A DNA stretch of 64,000 nucleotides, taken from NCBI GenBank assembly GCA_963700515.1, contig CAVOXY010000002.1, forward strand, positions 1 to 64,000, in the 5' to 3' direction. The position numbers were made by a program, and so were the translations under genes. Positions 8,811-19,319 of this stretch are shown piece by piece; the first letter of the stretch is position 1, and every line of letters starts with the position of its first letter. A model generated the notes under the pieces. That model worked only from the letters and a program-made list of their open reading frames with translations. It was not told where the DNA came from and did not search any database. Source of the DNA: JAJRVM01 sp963700515. GTDB taxonomy: Bacteria; Planctomycetota; Planctomycetia; Pirellulales; Pirellulaceae.

Positions 8811-10925
8811 TTACTTCAGGCGTTCGAGTTCCGCACCTGCAACAGGGTGCTGCGGAAATTGCCGGAGCACCCAGAGAAACTGCTCACGAGCCAAAGATGT
8901 ACGACCTTGTCGGGCGAGCACCTGTCCCAGATGGAGTCGTGCATCGACTGAATTCGGATTGATCCTGAGCGCTTGCTGGAACTGTACTTGCGCCTCGTCC
9001 AATTTCTGTTGTTCGGCCAGCAGAATACCCAACTGGTTGTGGGCCAAGAAGTGTTGCGGCTGGCTGGCGATCGCACTTCGGTAGTGCCGGATCGCGTTTT
9101 CCGCTTCGCCGCGACCATCATAAATGACGGCTAGGTTGTAGTGGACATCGCCAAATTGCGGATTGACCGCCAGGGCTGTGAGGTAGTAAGTCATCGCCTG
9201 ATCCTGATCTCCCTTGGCGGCGTGGGCAAATCCGAGCGAAGCATTCACCGAGGCGGCATACTCGGGGTTCAGCTCGCGCGTCCGTTGATAACAGCGAATC
9301 CCTTCGTCGAATTCTCCGCGACGCACGTAGGCGTTGCCGGCCTGATACTGTGTTTCCGCGTCGTTTGGCTCGAGCTGCAGGTGCGCAACGCCAAACCGTC
9401 CGCTTCCTCTTTCTTGCCGGCCCAGCTCAAGACTTTCGACAGGTTGCGCAAGGCCGCGCTGTGCTCCTTGCGGTCCACTCGCGCCATTACCCGGTCGGTC
9501 ACGGTGGCTCAGCACACCCGGTTCCAGCTCGGTGGGCGACGCGACGATGCCGGCATCCCGCATGGATGCGATCAGCAACGAGGCGAGGTCCCGGTAACCT
9601 TCAATGGTCAGATGCACATGATCGAGGAACAAGTTCTCGCCAGGGATACCGTTGGGGGACGCGCGGTCGACGTATTCGGCGAAGTCGACGTGCAGCGTCC
9701 TCGTTTCCGCGGCCACTCGGCGAACGGCCTGCAAGAGCTCGTTAGGTGCGCAACGGACAAATGTCCTCCTGGCGCCTGCCACGAAATCCTCTCGCGCCGC
9801 TGCCGCTTGCCCCAGGGCAAGTCGGATACGGGCGCGAAGATACAACGAGTCAGCATATCTGGGGTCGATGTCAACAGCCCGATTGACCGCACGCATCGCT
9901 CCCTCCAGGTCGCCGGACTTGAACAACTCGTCGGCACGCGCACGAGAGCTCTCCCATTCTCGCTGAAGGGCCGCGGTCCAATCCCCGCGGTGTTCGCTTT
10001 TGAATGGCGAGCAATTTGACAGGTTCGAGGCCGGTGTCACGAGGATCACCTCGGCGCCGGCGAGCCTGGCCATGTCGACCATCCGCCGCAAATTGAAGTC
10101 GTAGTGCGCGACGATGTTCGTCCGCAGTTCGTCGTCACGATGATAAACCTCCGGGCCCAAAGCGCTGTCCAAGAGCGTGTTGACCTCGCTGGGCAAGAGG
10201 TTCGGCCGGCTGCGAAGATCCTGAGGAGCGATGTTGCGTTCGGGGCCTTTGACCAACCGTCTCATCAAGGTATACGTGCGCGTATGGCTCAGAACGTGAT
10301 CCAGCCGCGCCGCCGTGCCGGGTGTGTCGGCTAGGTCGCCATAGGTGCGTGCCTCCAGAAACTCGTTGTGTCCCGAGTAGATCACAAAGAGATCGGGATC
10401 ATATTCCAGCAGTTCTTGCATCACGTTCGCCACGCGATAGCTGGCATAGCTGATCCCCCCCGCATTAATCACTTCCCATTGTCGATTGCCGTCCACCTCC
10501 GGAAGCAGCTCGCGGAGCCAGCCGGCGAACGACGTCCGGTCGTCGTACGGACGGCCATACGTCGTCGAGCCCCCCAGACAAAAGACTCGATATGCATTGG
10601 CAGCTTTCTGCCTGGCAAACCGCTGCTGATTAAACCACTTCGTCTTGTTGGGGGCCGTGACCAGCTGTAACGTCCCGTCGGGACCAGTGGTTTCGACAAA
10701 GAGCGGATTCAGCCCAAAGAAACCTACGTAGGGATCGTCTTCGTAGAGGATCGGTTGCCAGCCAGCGATCATCAGGATTAACTCGAGTGCCAGAAAGAAC
10801 AGCACCGTGACGATCAGCGAGAACTGTAGTTTCTTGACTACGCTCAACGGGGACCGCGACCTGGGAACCTCAGTGGCTGGTGATGGGCGGGGAGATTTCG
10901 TCAACTTTCGACGGTGGCGCGTCAC
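8811..10925 (-). CDS. membrane-anchored SGNH hydrolase with TPR repeats
   Basis: The start is set at GTG 10925, which has GGAGGT seven bases upstream; a TTG nine codons earlier has no such site. A transmembrane helix spans residues 32-54. SGNH blocks follow: FCLGGSTTYG with nucleophile Ser120, NAGGISYASYR with Gly156, YSGHNEFLE with Asn187, and DHVHLTIEGY with Asp435/His438. TPR-like helices are inserted at about 325-385 and again over the last 190 residues (five or more units). SGNH enzymes are esterases or acyl transferases, so an exported deacetylase or sugar O-acylation role is likely. Residues 474-513 are in the wrong frame: the next frame between 9506 and 9387 reads a good helix (ARVDRKEHSAALRNLSKVL). 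One extra base and one missing base therefore cancel out. The gene is the second of a minus-strand pair, 40 bases below the TPR gene at this start. Confidence 0.8.
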   Translation of the reverse strand: MTRHRRKLTKSPRPSPATEVPRSRSPLSVVKKLQFSLIVTVLFFLALELILMIAGWQPILYEDDPYVGFFGLNPLFVETTGPDGTLQLVTAPNKTKWFNQQRFARQKAANAYRVFCLGGSTTYGRPYDDRTSFAGWLRELLPEVDGNRQWEVINAGGISYASYRVANVMQELLEYDPDLFVIYSGHNEFLEARTYGDLADTPGTAARLDHVLSHTRTYTLMRRLVKGPERNIAPQDLRSRPNLLPSEVNTLLDSALGPEVYHRDDELRTNIVAHYDFNLRRMVDMARLAGAEVILVTPASNLSNCSPFKSEHRGDWTAALQREWESSRARADELFKSGDLEGAMRAVNRAVDIDPRYADSLYLRARIRLALGQAAAAREDFVAGARRTFVRCAPNELLQAVRRVAAETRTLHVDFAEYVDRASPNGIPGENLFLDHVHLTIEGYRDLASLLIASMRDAGIVASPTELEPGVLSHRDRPGNGASGPQGAQRGLAQPVESLELGRQERGSGRFGVAHLQLEPNDAETQYQAGNAYVRRGEFDEGIRCYQRTRELNPEYAASVNASLGFAHAAKGDQDQAMTYYLTALAVNPQFGDVHYNLAVIYDGRGEAENAIRHYRSAIASQPQHFLAHNQLGILLAEQQKLDEAQVQFQQALRINPNSVDARLHLGQVLARQGRTSLAREQFLWVLRQFPQHPVAGAELERLK

Positions 10926-10965
10926 AACATACCTCCGAGTGAGGAACGACAAGCTCCCTTACCGG

Positions 10966-12255
10966 CTAATCTTTTTCCTGGCCAGCTGCCTGGTCTGTCA
11001 CGTCGTTGCCGGGTGCTGCCGGCGGACCGGCCCGTAACGCCTCACGGGCGGCGACATGATTTGGATTGAGGGCGGTGGCGGCGGAAAACCAGGAAACTGC
11101 CAGATCCTCTCGTTGCAACTCGCGGGCCATGACGCCCAACTGATAACGGAGTTCCGCGTTGCCGGTATCGACTGAGGCTTGCGCGTGTAGATCCGCAAAA
11201 CGGCTCCGCAGGTTGCGAAATCGTTCCGCCTCCTTGGATTGCTCCAATGCTTGCTCGCTCCGGCCAAGTCGGGTGTAGGCTTGTGAGAGTTTGTAATGGA
11301 CACGGAAGTCGACGGGATGCAGTTCCGCGGCCCGCGCGAGTGTGGCGGCCGCCTCTTCCACGGATCCTCGTGAGAGTTCGATGGTTCCCTTTAGCAACAG
11401 TGCCTCGAGATGGTCCGGCGCCAGACGCAGTGCTTCGGCGACCAACGTGGCGGCCTCGGTGGCGTTGCCTTGCTCGAATTGTGCCTCGGCCTGCATTGCC
11501 AGGACATCCGCCGACACGGGGCATTGTGTTAAAATGTCGCCCAACTGCTCGAAGTGTCGCGTTTTCAGCAGGCACGTTGCCAACTCCATAAGCACCTCTT
11601 CCCGCTCCGGCAGGTCAGGGTCGCGCCGTAACGTTTCCTGGTATTCCGTGATTGCCGTCTCGTACCTTTCCATATCCTTATAGATCAAGCCGATCAGGCG
11701 GTGCGGGCGAGGATCGTCCGGCGACTGTTGCGAAACGATCCGCAACTGCGCGACAGCTTCTTCGCTGGTACCGATGTCATAGAGCACGGCTGCCAGTCTC
11801 CGGTGCGCATCGGTCAACGAGCTATCTTGCTCCACGGCCGACGACAGTGCCTTAATCGCTTCTTGGAACTGTCGATTGCGATAGAGAGCTTCACCCGCCA
11901 GCATATTGGCCATGGGTGCGGTTCGCGGATCCTCCAGAGCACACTGCAACTCGGCGACCGCCTCTTTCAGTCGTCCGCTGCGCAAGTGAATAAAACCGTC
12001 CAGCACATGCGTTTGCGCCTGAGTTGCCGCCAGCCCAGCGAGGGCTTCGGCCGCGACTTGCGCCGTCCCCAGATCTCCTTGACGCGCGGCTTCGATGCCG
12101 CTGCGATATATCTGTTCGTACCCTGGGGGAGCGAATAAACTCCTGAAGAGGATGACGCCGGCCACCGACAACAGAAGGATCAGTACGAGGCCTGCCGCGA
12201 GGAAACGGCTACGACCAGGGGGCGGAGACGGACATTCAGCAGCGGGTTGTGTCAT
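10966..12255 (-). CDS. membrane-anchored TPR protein
   Basis: The start is placed at ATG 12255 (MTQPAAECPSPPPGR), because the 29 in-frame residues upstream look non-coding. A single transmembrane helix (FLAAGLVLILLLSVAGVILF) occupies residues 17-37. After it come about ten tetratricopeptide-like helix pairs with typical signatures such as EALAGLAATQAQTHVLDGF, AGEALYRNRQFQEAI and YKLSQAYTRLGRSEQALEQ. TPRs are protein-protein scaffolds; with a membrane anchor this is likely periplasmic. The gene precedes the SGNH-TPR gene closely enough to be one operon, and faces a TPR gene on the other strand, suggesting an assembly that handles a shared exported substrate. No enzymatic motif is visible. Confidence 0.75.
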   Translation of the reverse strand: MTQPAAECPSPPPGRSRFLAAGLVLILLLSVAGVILFRSLFAPPGYEQIYRSGIEAARQGDLGTAQVAAEALAGLAATQAQTHVLDGFIHLRSGRLKEAVAELQCALEDPRTAPMANMLAGEALYRNRQFQEAIKALSSAVEQDSSLTDAHRRLAAVLYDIGTSEEAVAQLRIVSQQSPDDPRPHRLIGLIYKDMERYETAITEYQETLRRDPDLPEREEVLMELATCLLKTRHFEQLGDILTQCPVSADVLAMQAEAQFEQGNATEAATLVAEALRLAPDHLEALLLKGTIELSRGSVEEAAATLARAAELHPVDFRVHYKLSQAYTRLGRSEQALEQSKEAERFRNLRSRFADLHAQASVDTGNAELRYQLGVMARELQREDLAVSWFSAATALNPNHVAAREALRAGPPAAPGNDVTDQAAGQEKD

Positions 12256-12617
12256 AAGTAAACAGACCTCATGCGATGCATTATAGCTGTGTCCACCGTC
12301 GTGCCCAATATCGTCGCGCCTAATATGACACCCGTGCGCCATTGCCGACCCCGCACGGCAGAACTATCATGAACCACGACGACGACATGGAATCTTGCCG
12401 CCGAAGCCACAGTGGCCGCAAACGACACAACCGAGAACGACATAGCCGAAATCAGCTGCCTGGGCAGGCAGCGAGGGGACGCCGACAGCCTCGGGCGAGT
12501 TCGGCTCCCGCGCGACGCTTCGCTGACTGGTTGTCTGAACGAAACGCAGCTCTGACCGCCAAGGGGGGGCGGAGCCGTCATGAGGTGGGTATCCCGGTGT
12601 CGAACGAACCGCTTGAA
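12256..12617. other. divergent intergenic region between two TPR genes
   Basis: About 360 bases separate the divergent TPR genes. Both promoters should lie here, but I see no convincing -35/-10 pair. The plus-strand TPR frame stays open back to 12342, encoding an arginine-rich low-complexity stretch that I treat as non-coding. Confidence 0.4.
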
Positions 12618-13943
12618 ATGCCGGCAGGTCACTCCCAACCAGCCGATGGATCATCCGCCCAACACGTGGTCTGCCGTCGGCAACGCTCCCGTATCCATTT
12701 CGTGCTGCGAGCAGTCCTGCTGTCGGCGGTCATCCTGCCGCTGATGGTGTTCTGGAATCCCCTGGCCATCCTGTATCGGCAATCTCTCGCACGCATGTTG
12801 CTGGCCCGACGCCATGATGCAGCGGCCCTGGAACCTTTGAGGGCCGCGTTGCGGGGTGATCTGGAGAACCCGAAAACGCTGCTGTTGCTGGCCCGTGCGC
12901 ACCGGCGACTGGGCAACCTGCCTCGGGTCTCACTGCTGCTGAACCGGGCCGAGACGCTAGGAGGTGATGCGCGGCGAATCGAGCGCGAGCGGCTGTTGAC
13001 GCTGGCTCAGTCCGGGCGTCTGAGCGAGGCGGAGCCTTTTTTGCCGGACTTACTGCTGAATCCGGATGAGGACGGCCCCGACATTTGCCAAGCTTTCGTG
13101 CAAGGATACTTCGCCAATCTGCGCAGTGGTGATGCCGTGCGGTTGCTCGACGTATGGCAGCAGTCCTATCCGAACGATTCGCAAGTCTATTTCATGCGGG
13201 CCTACTTGATGCAGAGCATGGACGACACGAAGCAAGCCGCGGAGTTGTATCGACAAGGGTTGGAGCTGGCTCCGGACCAGACCGTCATGCGTCGACGGCT
13301 GGCCGAAGTGCTGCTGGAAACCGGCCAGCTGGAAGACGCGGAGGCCGAGTTGTCGATTTGCGTGAAGCAGGCGCCGGAAGACGCGGAAATCGGTTTTGTG
13401 TTCGCGCAGAGCGCGTACAAACGGGGCGATCTCGAACTGGCGACAGCGCGGCTGAGCGCGATGCTCCAACGGGCCCCTGACCATTTCAAGGCGCGCCGAC
13501 TGAAGGGCCAGCTGGATCTCGCCCAGGGAAAACTGGAGGAGGCACTCCCGGAACTCGAAGCGGTTGTTCGTCAACGACCTTACGACCTGCCGGCCCGCGA
13601 AGCGCTCGGTAGAACATTGCGGACGCTCGGCCGCAACGACGAAGCCAAGTCGCACTTCGATTTCGTCACTCAGGGTGAACAGGCTAACAGTCGCGTGAGC
13701 CGCCTGATCCGGAAATCGATCGAAGATCCTGCCGACGCGGAAGTACGGTACGAGATCGGTGCCTTTCTCCAGCAATACGGCCCGCCGGAAGACGCGGCCC
13801 GCTGGATGCAGAGCGTCCTCGAGTTGCAGCCCGACCACCCGGGCGCCCATCGGGCCCTGGCGGATTACTACGAAGCGCAAGGAGACGCGGCCGGTGCAGC
13901 TTTCCACCGGCAACGCGCGGCGACGGACCGGCAGACGCCATGA
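12618..13943 (+). CDS. TPR protein with N-terminal membrane anchor
   Basis: I chose ATG 12618 (MPAGHSQPADG). The frame is open from 12342, but the extra 92 residues are arginine-rich and featureless. No strong ribosome binding site marks either choice. A hydrophobic helix (FVLRAVLLSAVILPLMVFW) lies near residue 28-46, followed by about eleven TPR-like units (for example AKTLLLLARAHRRLG-type and SVLELQPDHPGAHRALADYYEAQ). It ends in ATGA, overlapping the start of the CRTAC1 gene by four bases, so the two are translationally coupled. A TPR scaffold produced together with a secreted FG-GAP lipoprotein is a recurring planctomycete arrangement; the joint job is unknown. Confidence 0.75.
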   Translation: MPAGHSQPADGSSAQHVVCRRQRSRIHFVLRAVLLSAVILPLMVFWNPLAILYRQSLARMLLARRHDAAALEPLRAALRGDLENPKTLLLLARAHRRLGNLPRVSLLLNRAETLGGDARRIERERLLTLAQSGRLSEAEPFLPDLLLNPDEDGPDICQAFVQGYFANLRSGDAVRLLDVWQQSYPNDSQVYFMRAYLMQSMDDTKQAAELYRQGLELAPDQTVMRRRLAEVLLETGQLEDAEAELSICVKQAPEDAEIGFVFAQSAYKRGDLELATARLSAMLQRAPDHFKARRLKGQLDLAQGKLEEALPELEAVVRQRPYDLPAREALGRTLRTLGRNDEAKSHFDFVTQGEQANSRVSRLIRKSIEDPADAEVRYEIGAFLQQYGPPEDAARWMQSVLELQPDHPGAHRALADYYEAQGDAAGAAFHRQRAATDRQTP

Positions 13944-15730
13944 CCACGATTTACCCAACCTGGTCTCCTCGCGTGGTCCTGTCGACGGCATCCGTTCTGG
14001 TGGCTGTCATTTCCATCGCCGGCTGCCAGAACAAGGCAACAACCGGTTCTGGAGCACACTTGGATGAAGCCCACTCGTCCGCTTCCCCCAGCGAGTCCTC
14101 GGCAGCCGTGAGCGTCGCTGGGCCGCTCGAATTGGTCGACTGGACCGACCGGTCCGGGATCGACTTCGTGCACTCCGACGGCAGTTCGGGCAAACGGTAC
14201 ATTATGGAAACGGTCAGCTGCGGGCTGGCGCTGTTCGATTATGACGGGGACGGTCTGACCGATATCTACTTCTGTAACGGTGCGCCGCTGCCGGGCGGCG
14301 AGTTGTCGACGCCCCAACCGCGGCACGCGTTATACAAGAATCTGGGCGGACTGCGGTTCCGCGATGTCAGCCAGGCAGCGGGCATTCAATGCACCGCCTT
14401 CGGCCTGGGAGTCGCGGTGGGCGACTACGACAACGACGGCTACAGCGACATCTATCTGAGCAACTTCGGTGCCAACGTGCTCTACCACAACAACGGCGAT
14501 GCCACGTTCACCGACGTGACCGCCGCGGCCGGAGTCGGTGGAGGCGATCGAGTGGGAGCCGGCGCCTGTTTCCTCGATATGGATGGCGACGGCGACCTGG
14601 ACTTGTTCGCGGCGAACTACGTGCGTTTTTCCGAGTCGATACACCGAGCCCCGCTCCGCCGCGGCAGGACGGTGTATCCCGGTCCTCTGGACTATCCACA
14701 GGAACACAACTCGTTGTTCCGCAATGACGGCGATGGATGCTGGACCGACGTCAGCCAAGCTTCCGGCGTGGCGGCAGTTGGGGGCACGGGGATGGGGACC
14801 GTCTGTGGCGACTTTGATCTGGACGGCGACACCGACATTTACGTGGCCAATGATGAGATGGCGAACTTCCTCTACCAAAATGATGGCCACGGCTCGTTCC
14901 ACGAGGATGGCGTGTTTGCGGGCGTGGCTTACGACGGTATCGGATTGGCGCACGGCAGCATGGGTGCCGATTGCGGAGACTTCGACAATGACGGCCTGCC
15001 AGATCTGTTTGTGACCGCCTACCAATCCGAAATGGCCACGATGTATCGCAATCGCGGCGACGGGTTATTCCAGGACGTGACACGACTCACCAACGCCGGC
15101 GATGGCACGTCGGCGAACGTGACCTGGGGTTGTGGCCTCGTCGATCTGGACAACGACGGTGACCGGGATCTGTTCGTCGCCTGCGGGCACCTGGACGATC
15201 GCGACGAAAACACCGTGTATCGCGCGCCGAATCTGGTGCTCAAGAATCTACTGGTCGAAACGGGCCGAGCACGTTTCGACAACATCTCGCGGCAGTGTGG
15301 TAACGGTCCGCAAGTGTGCGCCAGCAGTCGCGGGGCGGCCATCGACGATCTGGACAACGACGGTGACCTGGATGTGGTGGTCTTGAATTCCCGTCAACGT
15401 CCCACGCTCCTCAAGAACCTGCTGCGGGAAAAGAGTGATTCTTGCCACTGGCTGCAAGTCCAGCTGCGTGGCCGTCGAACGAATCGTGACGGTGTCGGTG
15501 CTCACGTGCGTCTGGTCGCCGGTGGACTGACGCTTGTCGATGAAGTCCATAGTGGCCGCGGTTACCAGAGCCATTGGGGCACACGGCTCCACTTCGGGCT
15601 CGGACGACACGAGCGTGTGGATCGCATCGAGGTGCATTGGCTTGGTGGCGACACCGACGTGCTGGCCGATGTTGCCGCCGATCAATGCCTCACCATCCTT
15701 GAATCGGCGGCGACCACCGAAACGGACTGA
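13940..15730 (+). CDS. CRTAC1 family FG-GAP/UnbV lipoprotein
   Basis: The start overlaps the TPR stop (ATGA). The N-terminus is a lipoprotein signal peptide with lipobox SIAGC, so the protein is exported and lipidated. Seven calcium-type D-x-D-x-D-G motifs follow in order (DYDGDGLTD, DYDNDGYSD, DMDGDGDLD, DFDLDGDTD, DFDNDGLPD, DLDNDGDRD, DLDNDGDLD), the mark of an FG-GAP/VCBS beta-propeller as in integrin alpha chains. The last 90 residues are the UnbV/ASPIC domain (RDGVGAHVRLV, GYQSHWGTRLHFGLG, VDRIEVHWLGG). The 596-residue length is normal for CRTAC1-like proteins. It probably acts as a surface binding or adhesion module; no catalytic residues are apparent. A decayed relative lies near 22.2 kb. 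Confidence 0.88.
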   Translation: MTTIYPTWSPRVVLSTASVLVAVISIAGCQNKATTGSGAHLDEAHSSASPSESSAAVSVAGPLELVDWTDRSGIDFVHSDGSSGKRYIMETVSCGLALFDYDGDGLTDIYFCNGAPLPGGELSTPQPRHALYKNLGGLRFRDVSQAAGIQCTAFGLGVAVGDYDNDGYSDIYLSNFGANVLYHNNGDATFTDVTAAAGVGGGDRVGAGACFLDMDGDGDLDLFAANYVRFSESIHRAPLRRGRTVYPGPLDYPQEHNSLFRNDGDGCWTDVSQASGVAAVGGTGMGTVCGDFDLDGDTDIYVANDEMANFLYQNDGHGSFHEDGVFAGVAYDGIGLAHGSMGADCGDFDNDGLPDLFVTAYQSEMATMYRNRGDGLFQDVTRLTNAGDGTSANVTWGCGLVDLDNDGDRDLFVACGHLDDRDENTVYRAPNLVLKNLLVETGRARFDNISRQCGNGPQVCASSRGAAIDDLDNDGDLDVVVLNSRQRPTLLKNLLREKSDSCHWLQVQLRGRRTNRDGVGAHVRLVAGGLTLVDEVHSGRGYQSHWGTRLHFGLGRHERVDRIEVHWLGGDTDVLADVAADQCLTILESAATTETD

Positions 15731-15777
15731 ACGCGATCTCCAAAACGCATGCAAGACCGTACGGATGTGGCCGCACT

Positions 15778-16575
15778 TCAGCCTGCCCGCCGTTTCCCCT
15801 TGCGCCAGCTTCCCAGGGGAATCAGCACTCCCAGCGTCACCGTGATCATGAGCAGGTAGAACGCCAGAGCCACCAAGTGCGCCTCCGCCTCGCGTACCGA
15901 ACCGGCACCCGGAATCGCGACTTCCGTGTGCACGTTGGGCAACATCAGGCTGCAGATGAGGGGAAAGAGAAAGGCCACCAGGATACCGGCCATCAGGCCA
16001 GAAACAACGTTGGTCCCCGCCCCGCGGACTCCCCCGACCACCAGTCCCACCGCGGCCGCCACCCCAATGCCAAACAGTCCCAACATGCACGCCTGGGCGA
16101 GAACCGTGCGTGTGACAGGGACCGAGAACTTCGCCACGAAGAGTTGTTGCGTGAGGAACTGGCCCAGCGCGCCACTCAAGCCCGCCACGATCGTGGCCAG
16201 CACGACTCCGGCCACCAGTCGCCCGACCACGCCTCCGGAAAAACGCCGGACGGCTGCCTCGCCAACGCCCATCAACAGGCTCATAAAAAAGCCGAGTGAG
16301 CCCATGAACACGACGGCGTTGAGTAGGCGGCACTGCAGGGTGGATGCCTCGCGAGCCACGGCAATCTCCGGCGGCGGAAACGGCACCCTCAATTCAGCCG
16401 GCACATCGAAGAGCGGCAACACAGTCAACGCGACAGCCGCCGCCAGCGTCCCGGCGGCGAGCGCCAGGATCAGAGATCGCACCAAGGCGAGTCCCGCCGA
16501 AGATGGCTGGCTCTTGGCTGACGAAGACGTTGGGGATGGGTCCACAATCTCAGCAGCGTCGACTTCCGGATCCAT
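15778..16575 (-). CDS. polytopic membrane protein of unknown function
   Basis: ATG 16575 is preceded by a strong GGAGGTGA site. The 265-residue protein has an acidic/serine-rich cytoplasmic-looking N-terminus of about 27 residues, then about six hydrophobic segments (for example LILALAAGTLAAAVALTV, NAVVFMGSLGFFMSLLMGVG, LVAGVVLATIVAGLSGALG, VLAQACMLGLFGIGVAAAVG, LVALAFYLLMITVTLGVLI) and a basic C-terminus (WRKGKRRAG). I do not recognise a family. It converges on the CRTAC1 gene and lies upstream of nothing obvious on its own strand, so context gives no role. Confidence 0.65.
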   Translation of the reverse strand: MDPEVDAAEIVDPSPTSSSAKSQPSSAGLALVRSLILALAAGTLAAAVALTVLPLFDVPAELRVPFPPPEIAVAREASTLQCRLLNAVVFMGSLGFFMSLLMGVGEAAVRRFSGGVVGRLVAGVVLATIVAGLSGALGQFLTQQLFVAKFSVPVTRTVLAQACMLGLFGIGVAAAVGLVVGGVRGAGTNVVSGLMAGILVAFLFPLICSLMLPNVHTEVAIPGAGSVREAEAHLVALAFYLLMITVTLGVLIPLGSWRKGKRRAG

Positions 16576-16662
16576 CGATTCACCTCCTACAGGCGAGAAA
16601 CGTTGGCAGAATGCCCTCTTCGCTTCGCGAGCACATGAAGCTTGACCAGATGACGGGCGACA

Positions 16663-19275
16663 TTATACCGTGCTGCCAACAGGATCACAACATATGGCGG
16701 CTCTCGACACCGCTGTTCTGGCGTCAAGGCTCCGGCAGCACCACCGCCGCGTCACCGGGCCATCGAGACCAGTCGGCATCGCTGTCGGCACGAAGCTGCG
16801 GGGGGAATTCCCGCGCATGGCCTGACGTGCCGCCGGAAGCGGGGCTCGGTCTTCCGGCGATAGTGGACCGTTGTACTGCCGCAGGGCCTCCCAAATCGAC
16901 AGCTGCTGACCCAGTTGTGCCAGTTGGAATAATGCGACATCGGATGTGTGCTCCGAGCCTTCCTGGAAATGACTCAGGTAGCGCTCCTGGACGAATTGCA
17001 GCCAGTTTTCACCGGACAAATATTCTGCGCCGAGCTGTCTGGTGACCCGTCGTCGCCCGGCGGCCAATTCCAATCGCATGTTCGCCAACGTATTGACAGG
17101 CCCGCCGGCATCCTGCGTCGTGCCGAGGTACAGCATCCCCACTCCCTCCACGTGGCGCATAAGTGGGTCCCGCACGTCACCCTGGCGGCGCAGTGCTTCG
17201 CAACGCGCACCAATGGTCGACCAATCCAGCTCGCCATCACGCAGTCCGACCAACGCCAGAGCCGGGTAGCGACAGTCGAAAGTGTTGCGAAACAAGTACG
17301 CGCGGGGGAATACCTGGCAAAATGTGTCGCGAATCATGTCAAAGTGTTCGGGCGTCAGTTGGTAGGCGGCCAGCCACTGACAAAACACGCCTCCTGCTCG
17401 CAACGCTGCGCGCACACTACGAAAATGCTCAACACTATACAAACGAGCTTCACCGGCGGCCCAGGGTAGCAGCAAGTCTCCGACCACGACATCAAATTCG
17501 CCGGGCGAAGCCGCCAGGTACGTGCGGGCATCTTCCACCACGACCAGCGCCCGATGGCTGCGCGTGATGTCGTGATTGAACGAGCCAAAGTGCTGGTCGG
17601 CGGCCAGTACCACGAGGGGCGAGAGTTCCACTGCCGTGACACCCGCCACCTCAGTGTGCTCCAAGGCAGCTCCTGGTGTAATCCCCGTGGCCAGTCCGAT
17701 GCAGGCCACACGTCGCGGGTCGGGATGCAGGACCAAGGGGAGATGGGTCAAACGCTCTTGATCGTAGCGGAACTTGGTTCCACCCAGCACGTACTGGTTC
17801 GACATCACAATGCGACGGCCCATGTTCGGGGAATCCACAACGGCTACCGTACCCTCCCGGCCGCTGCGTTGGTCGACGATCAGGACCCCGGCGGGATTCA
17901 CCAAGGGCAGCCAAGAAAGCGGCCCCAGCGTCGTGACCACGATGGTGGCAGTGAGACCGAGCGGCCAGGCCAGTGACCTGACGGTGCGCGGACTGCGCAG
18001 CAGTGCCCAGGCCAGCGCGGCAACGGCATAGAAAATGGCGACAATTCCCATTGCCTGATGGACCCCGACGGCCGGCAAGAGAAATCGGTATGTCGCCTCG
18101 GCGCCGAGCAGACCACCCAGTCCGTTGACCGCCAATAACCAGCCCCAACGGCGTCCATACGGGTCTTGACCGACGGCTCCCAACCAACCCAGTACTGCGG
18201 GGAAAACCAAGCCGGCCAGCAGCACCGCCGGTCCCAACGCCACCAGTGTCACGCTCAGCAGCGTGGTCACGAACATGAACAGTGTGTCTTTTGGCCCGAG
18301 ATCGACCCACTGGACCAGCTGGAAAAAAAATAGCGGTGCCGTGACGATGCAAATCGCCGCACCCAGCAAACCGGTCGAAATCACTTGCTGCGGGCCGCCC
18401 ACACGCGTGATCAGCCACGGGACGACCAGCGCGGCAAGTCCCAGCAGCAGGACCACCACGGTCAGCACGGCCGTCGGTGCGTAGAAAGACAACGGCGCCG
18501 CTAACGCGACCAACTGCAACGCCAGCACTTCAAAGGCCAGGATTCCCGTACCGGACACGCCGGCGACCGCCAACGCCGGCAAGAAAATGGGCCAGAAAAC
18601 GGCTTGCTCTCGACACGCAGCGTCGTCGGCTGACGCCGTTGGTGGGCATCGCGTATCGAGCGCCAGACACCCCACTGCAACGAGTAGATTCAAGGCGATG
18701 GCCAGCAGCATTGAGCCGCCAGCGCCGACCAGGTGCAAAGTCAGCAGGGACACGGTGCCGAGGCCCAACACGCCACCGAGTGTGTTGATCGCGTAGAGCC
18801 ACACGCCGTGACGGGCCAAGTGGAACTGGCCGCGCAGCACTGCACGGGCCATCAAGGGCAAGACCATACCCATGCAAAACGCCGGCGGAAAGATCACTGC
18901 CGCCGAGAGCAATAACTTGGTCGCGGCGCCCTGCCATGCAAACAAACGTGCGGCACCCAAGGCGGGCCAGATCCAGCCGCTCCACTGCGGTAGATACAAC
19001 GCGGGCAACGCCAGCACCGCAACTCCACACTCAGCCAGTGCCACGGCTCAGCCACGGCCGCCGCACGCGGCGCAGTAGCAGCGGCGTGACGGCGGCCCCC
19101 AGAGCCAGGCCCAGAAAGAAACAGCTGAAGACCCGCGTGCTCGATGCCGCACTTGCACCCAGCAGATCAATCAGCCGCCGCGTCCAGAGTAACTCGTGCG
19201 CAGCGCGGCGCAGCCGCTGCCCAATGCCAGTATCAGCGCCGCACAAAAGTAGTTCGAGGACTTTCTCATGCTCAT
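16663..19275 (-). CDS. MFS-spermidine-synthase-like fusion protein, frameshifted
   Basis: Three minus-strand frames join into one protein. ATG 19275 starts MSMRKSSNYFCAALILALG, crosses a missing base near 19205 into AHELLWTRRLIDLLGASAAS and FFLGLALGAAVTPLLLRRV, then an extra base near 19045 leads to ALAECGVAVLALPAL and on to the end. The N-terminal two thirds have about 12 hydrophobic helices. The C-terminal 300 residues form a Rossmann methyltransferase-type fold (CIGLATGITPGAAL, VTAVELSP, VVEDARTYL, DVVVGDLLLPW) as in spermidine synthase. Fused forms are common in planctomycetes and their product is uncertain. The last 40 residues may also be out of frame: a shift near 16815 would end the protein at 16723 with a more natural tail. 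Confidence 0.75.
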
Positions 19276-19277
19276 GC

Positions 19278-19319
19278 ACAGTGCTTCCCGGACAGTGCTT
19301 CGCGGACAGTGCTTCGCGA
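19278..19319. repeat. three tandem copies of a 14-base unit
   Basis: The unit ACAGTGCTTCsCGG is present three times at 19278, 19292 and 19306 with one or two changes. It lies just upstream of the best start of the spermidine-synthase-like gene and could influence its promoter or leader. Confidence 0.7.
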
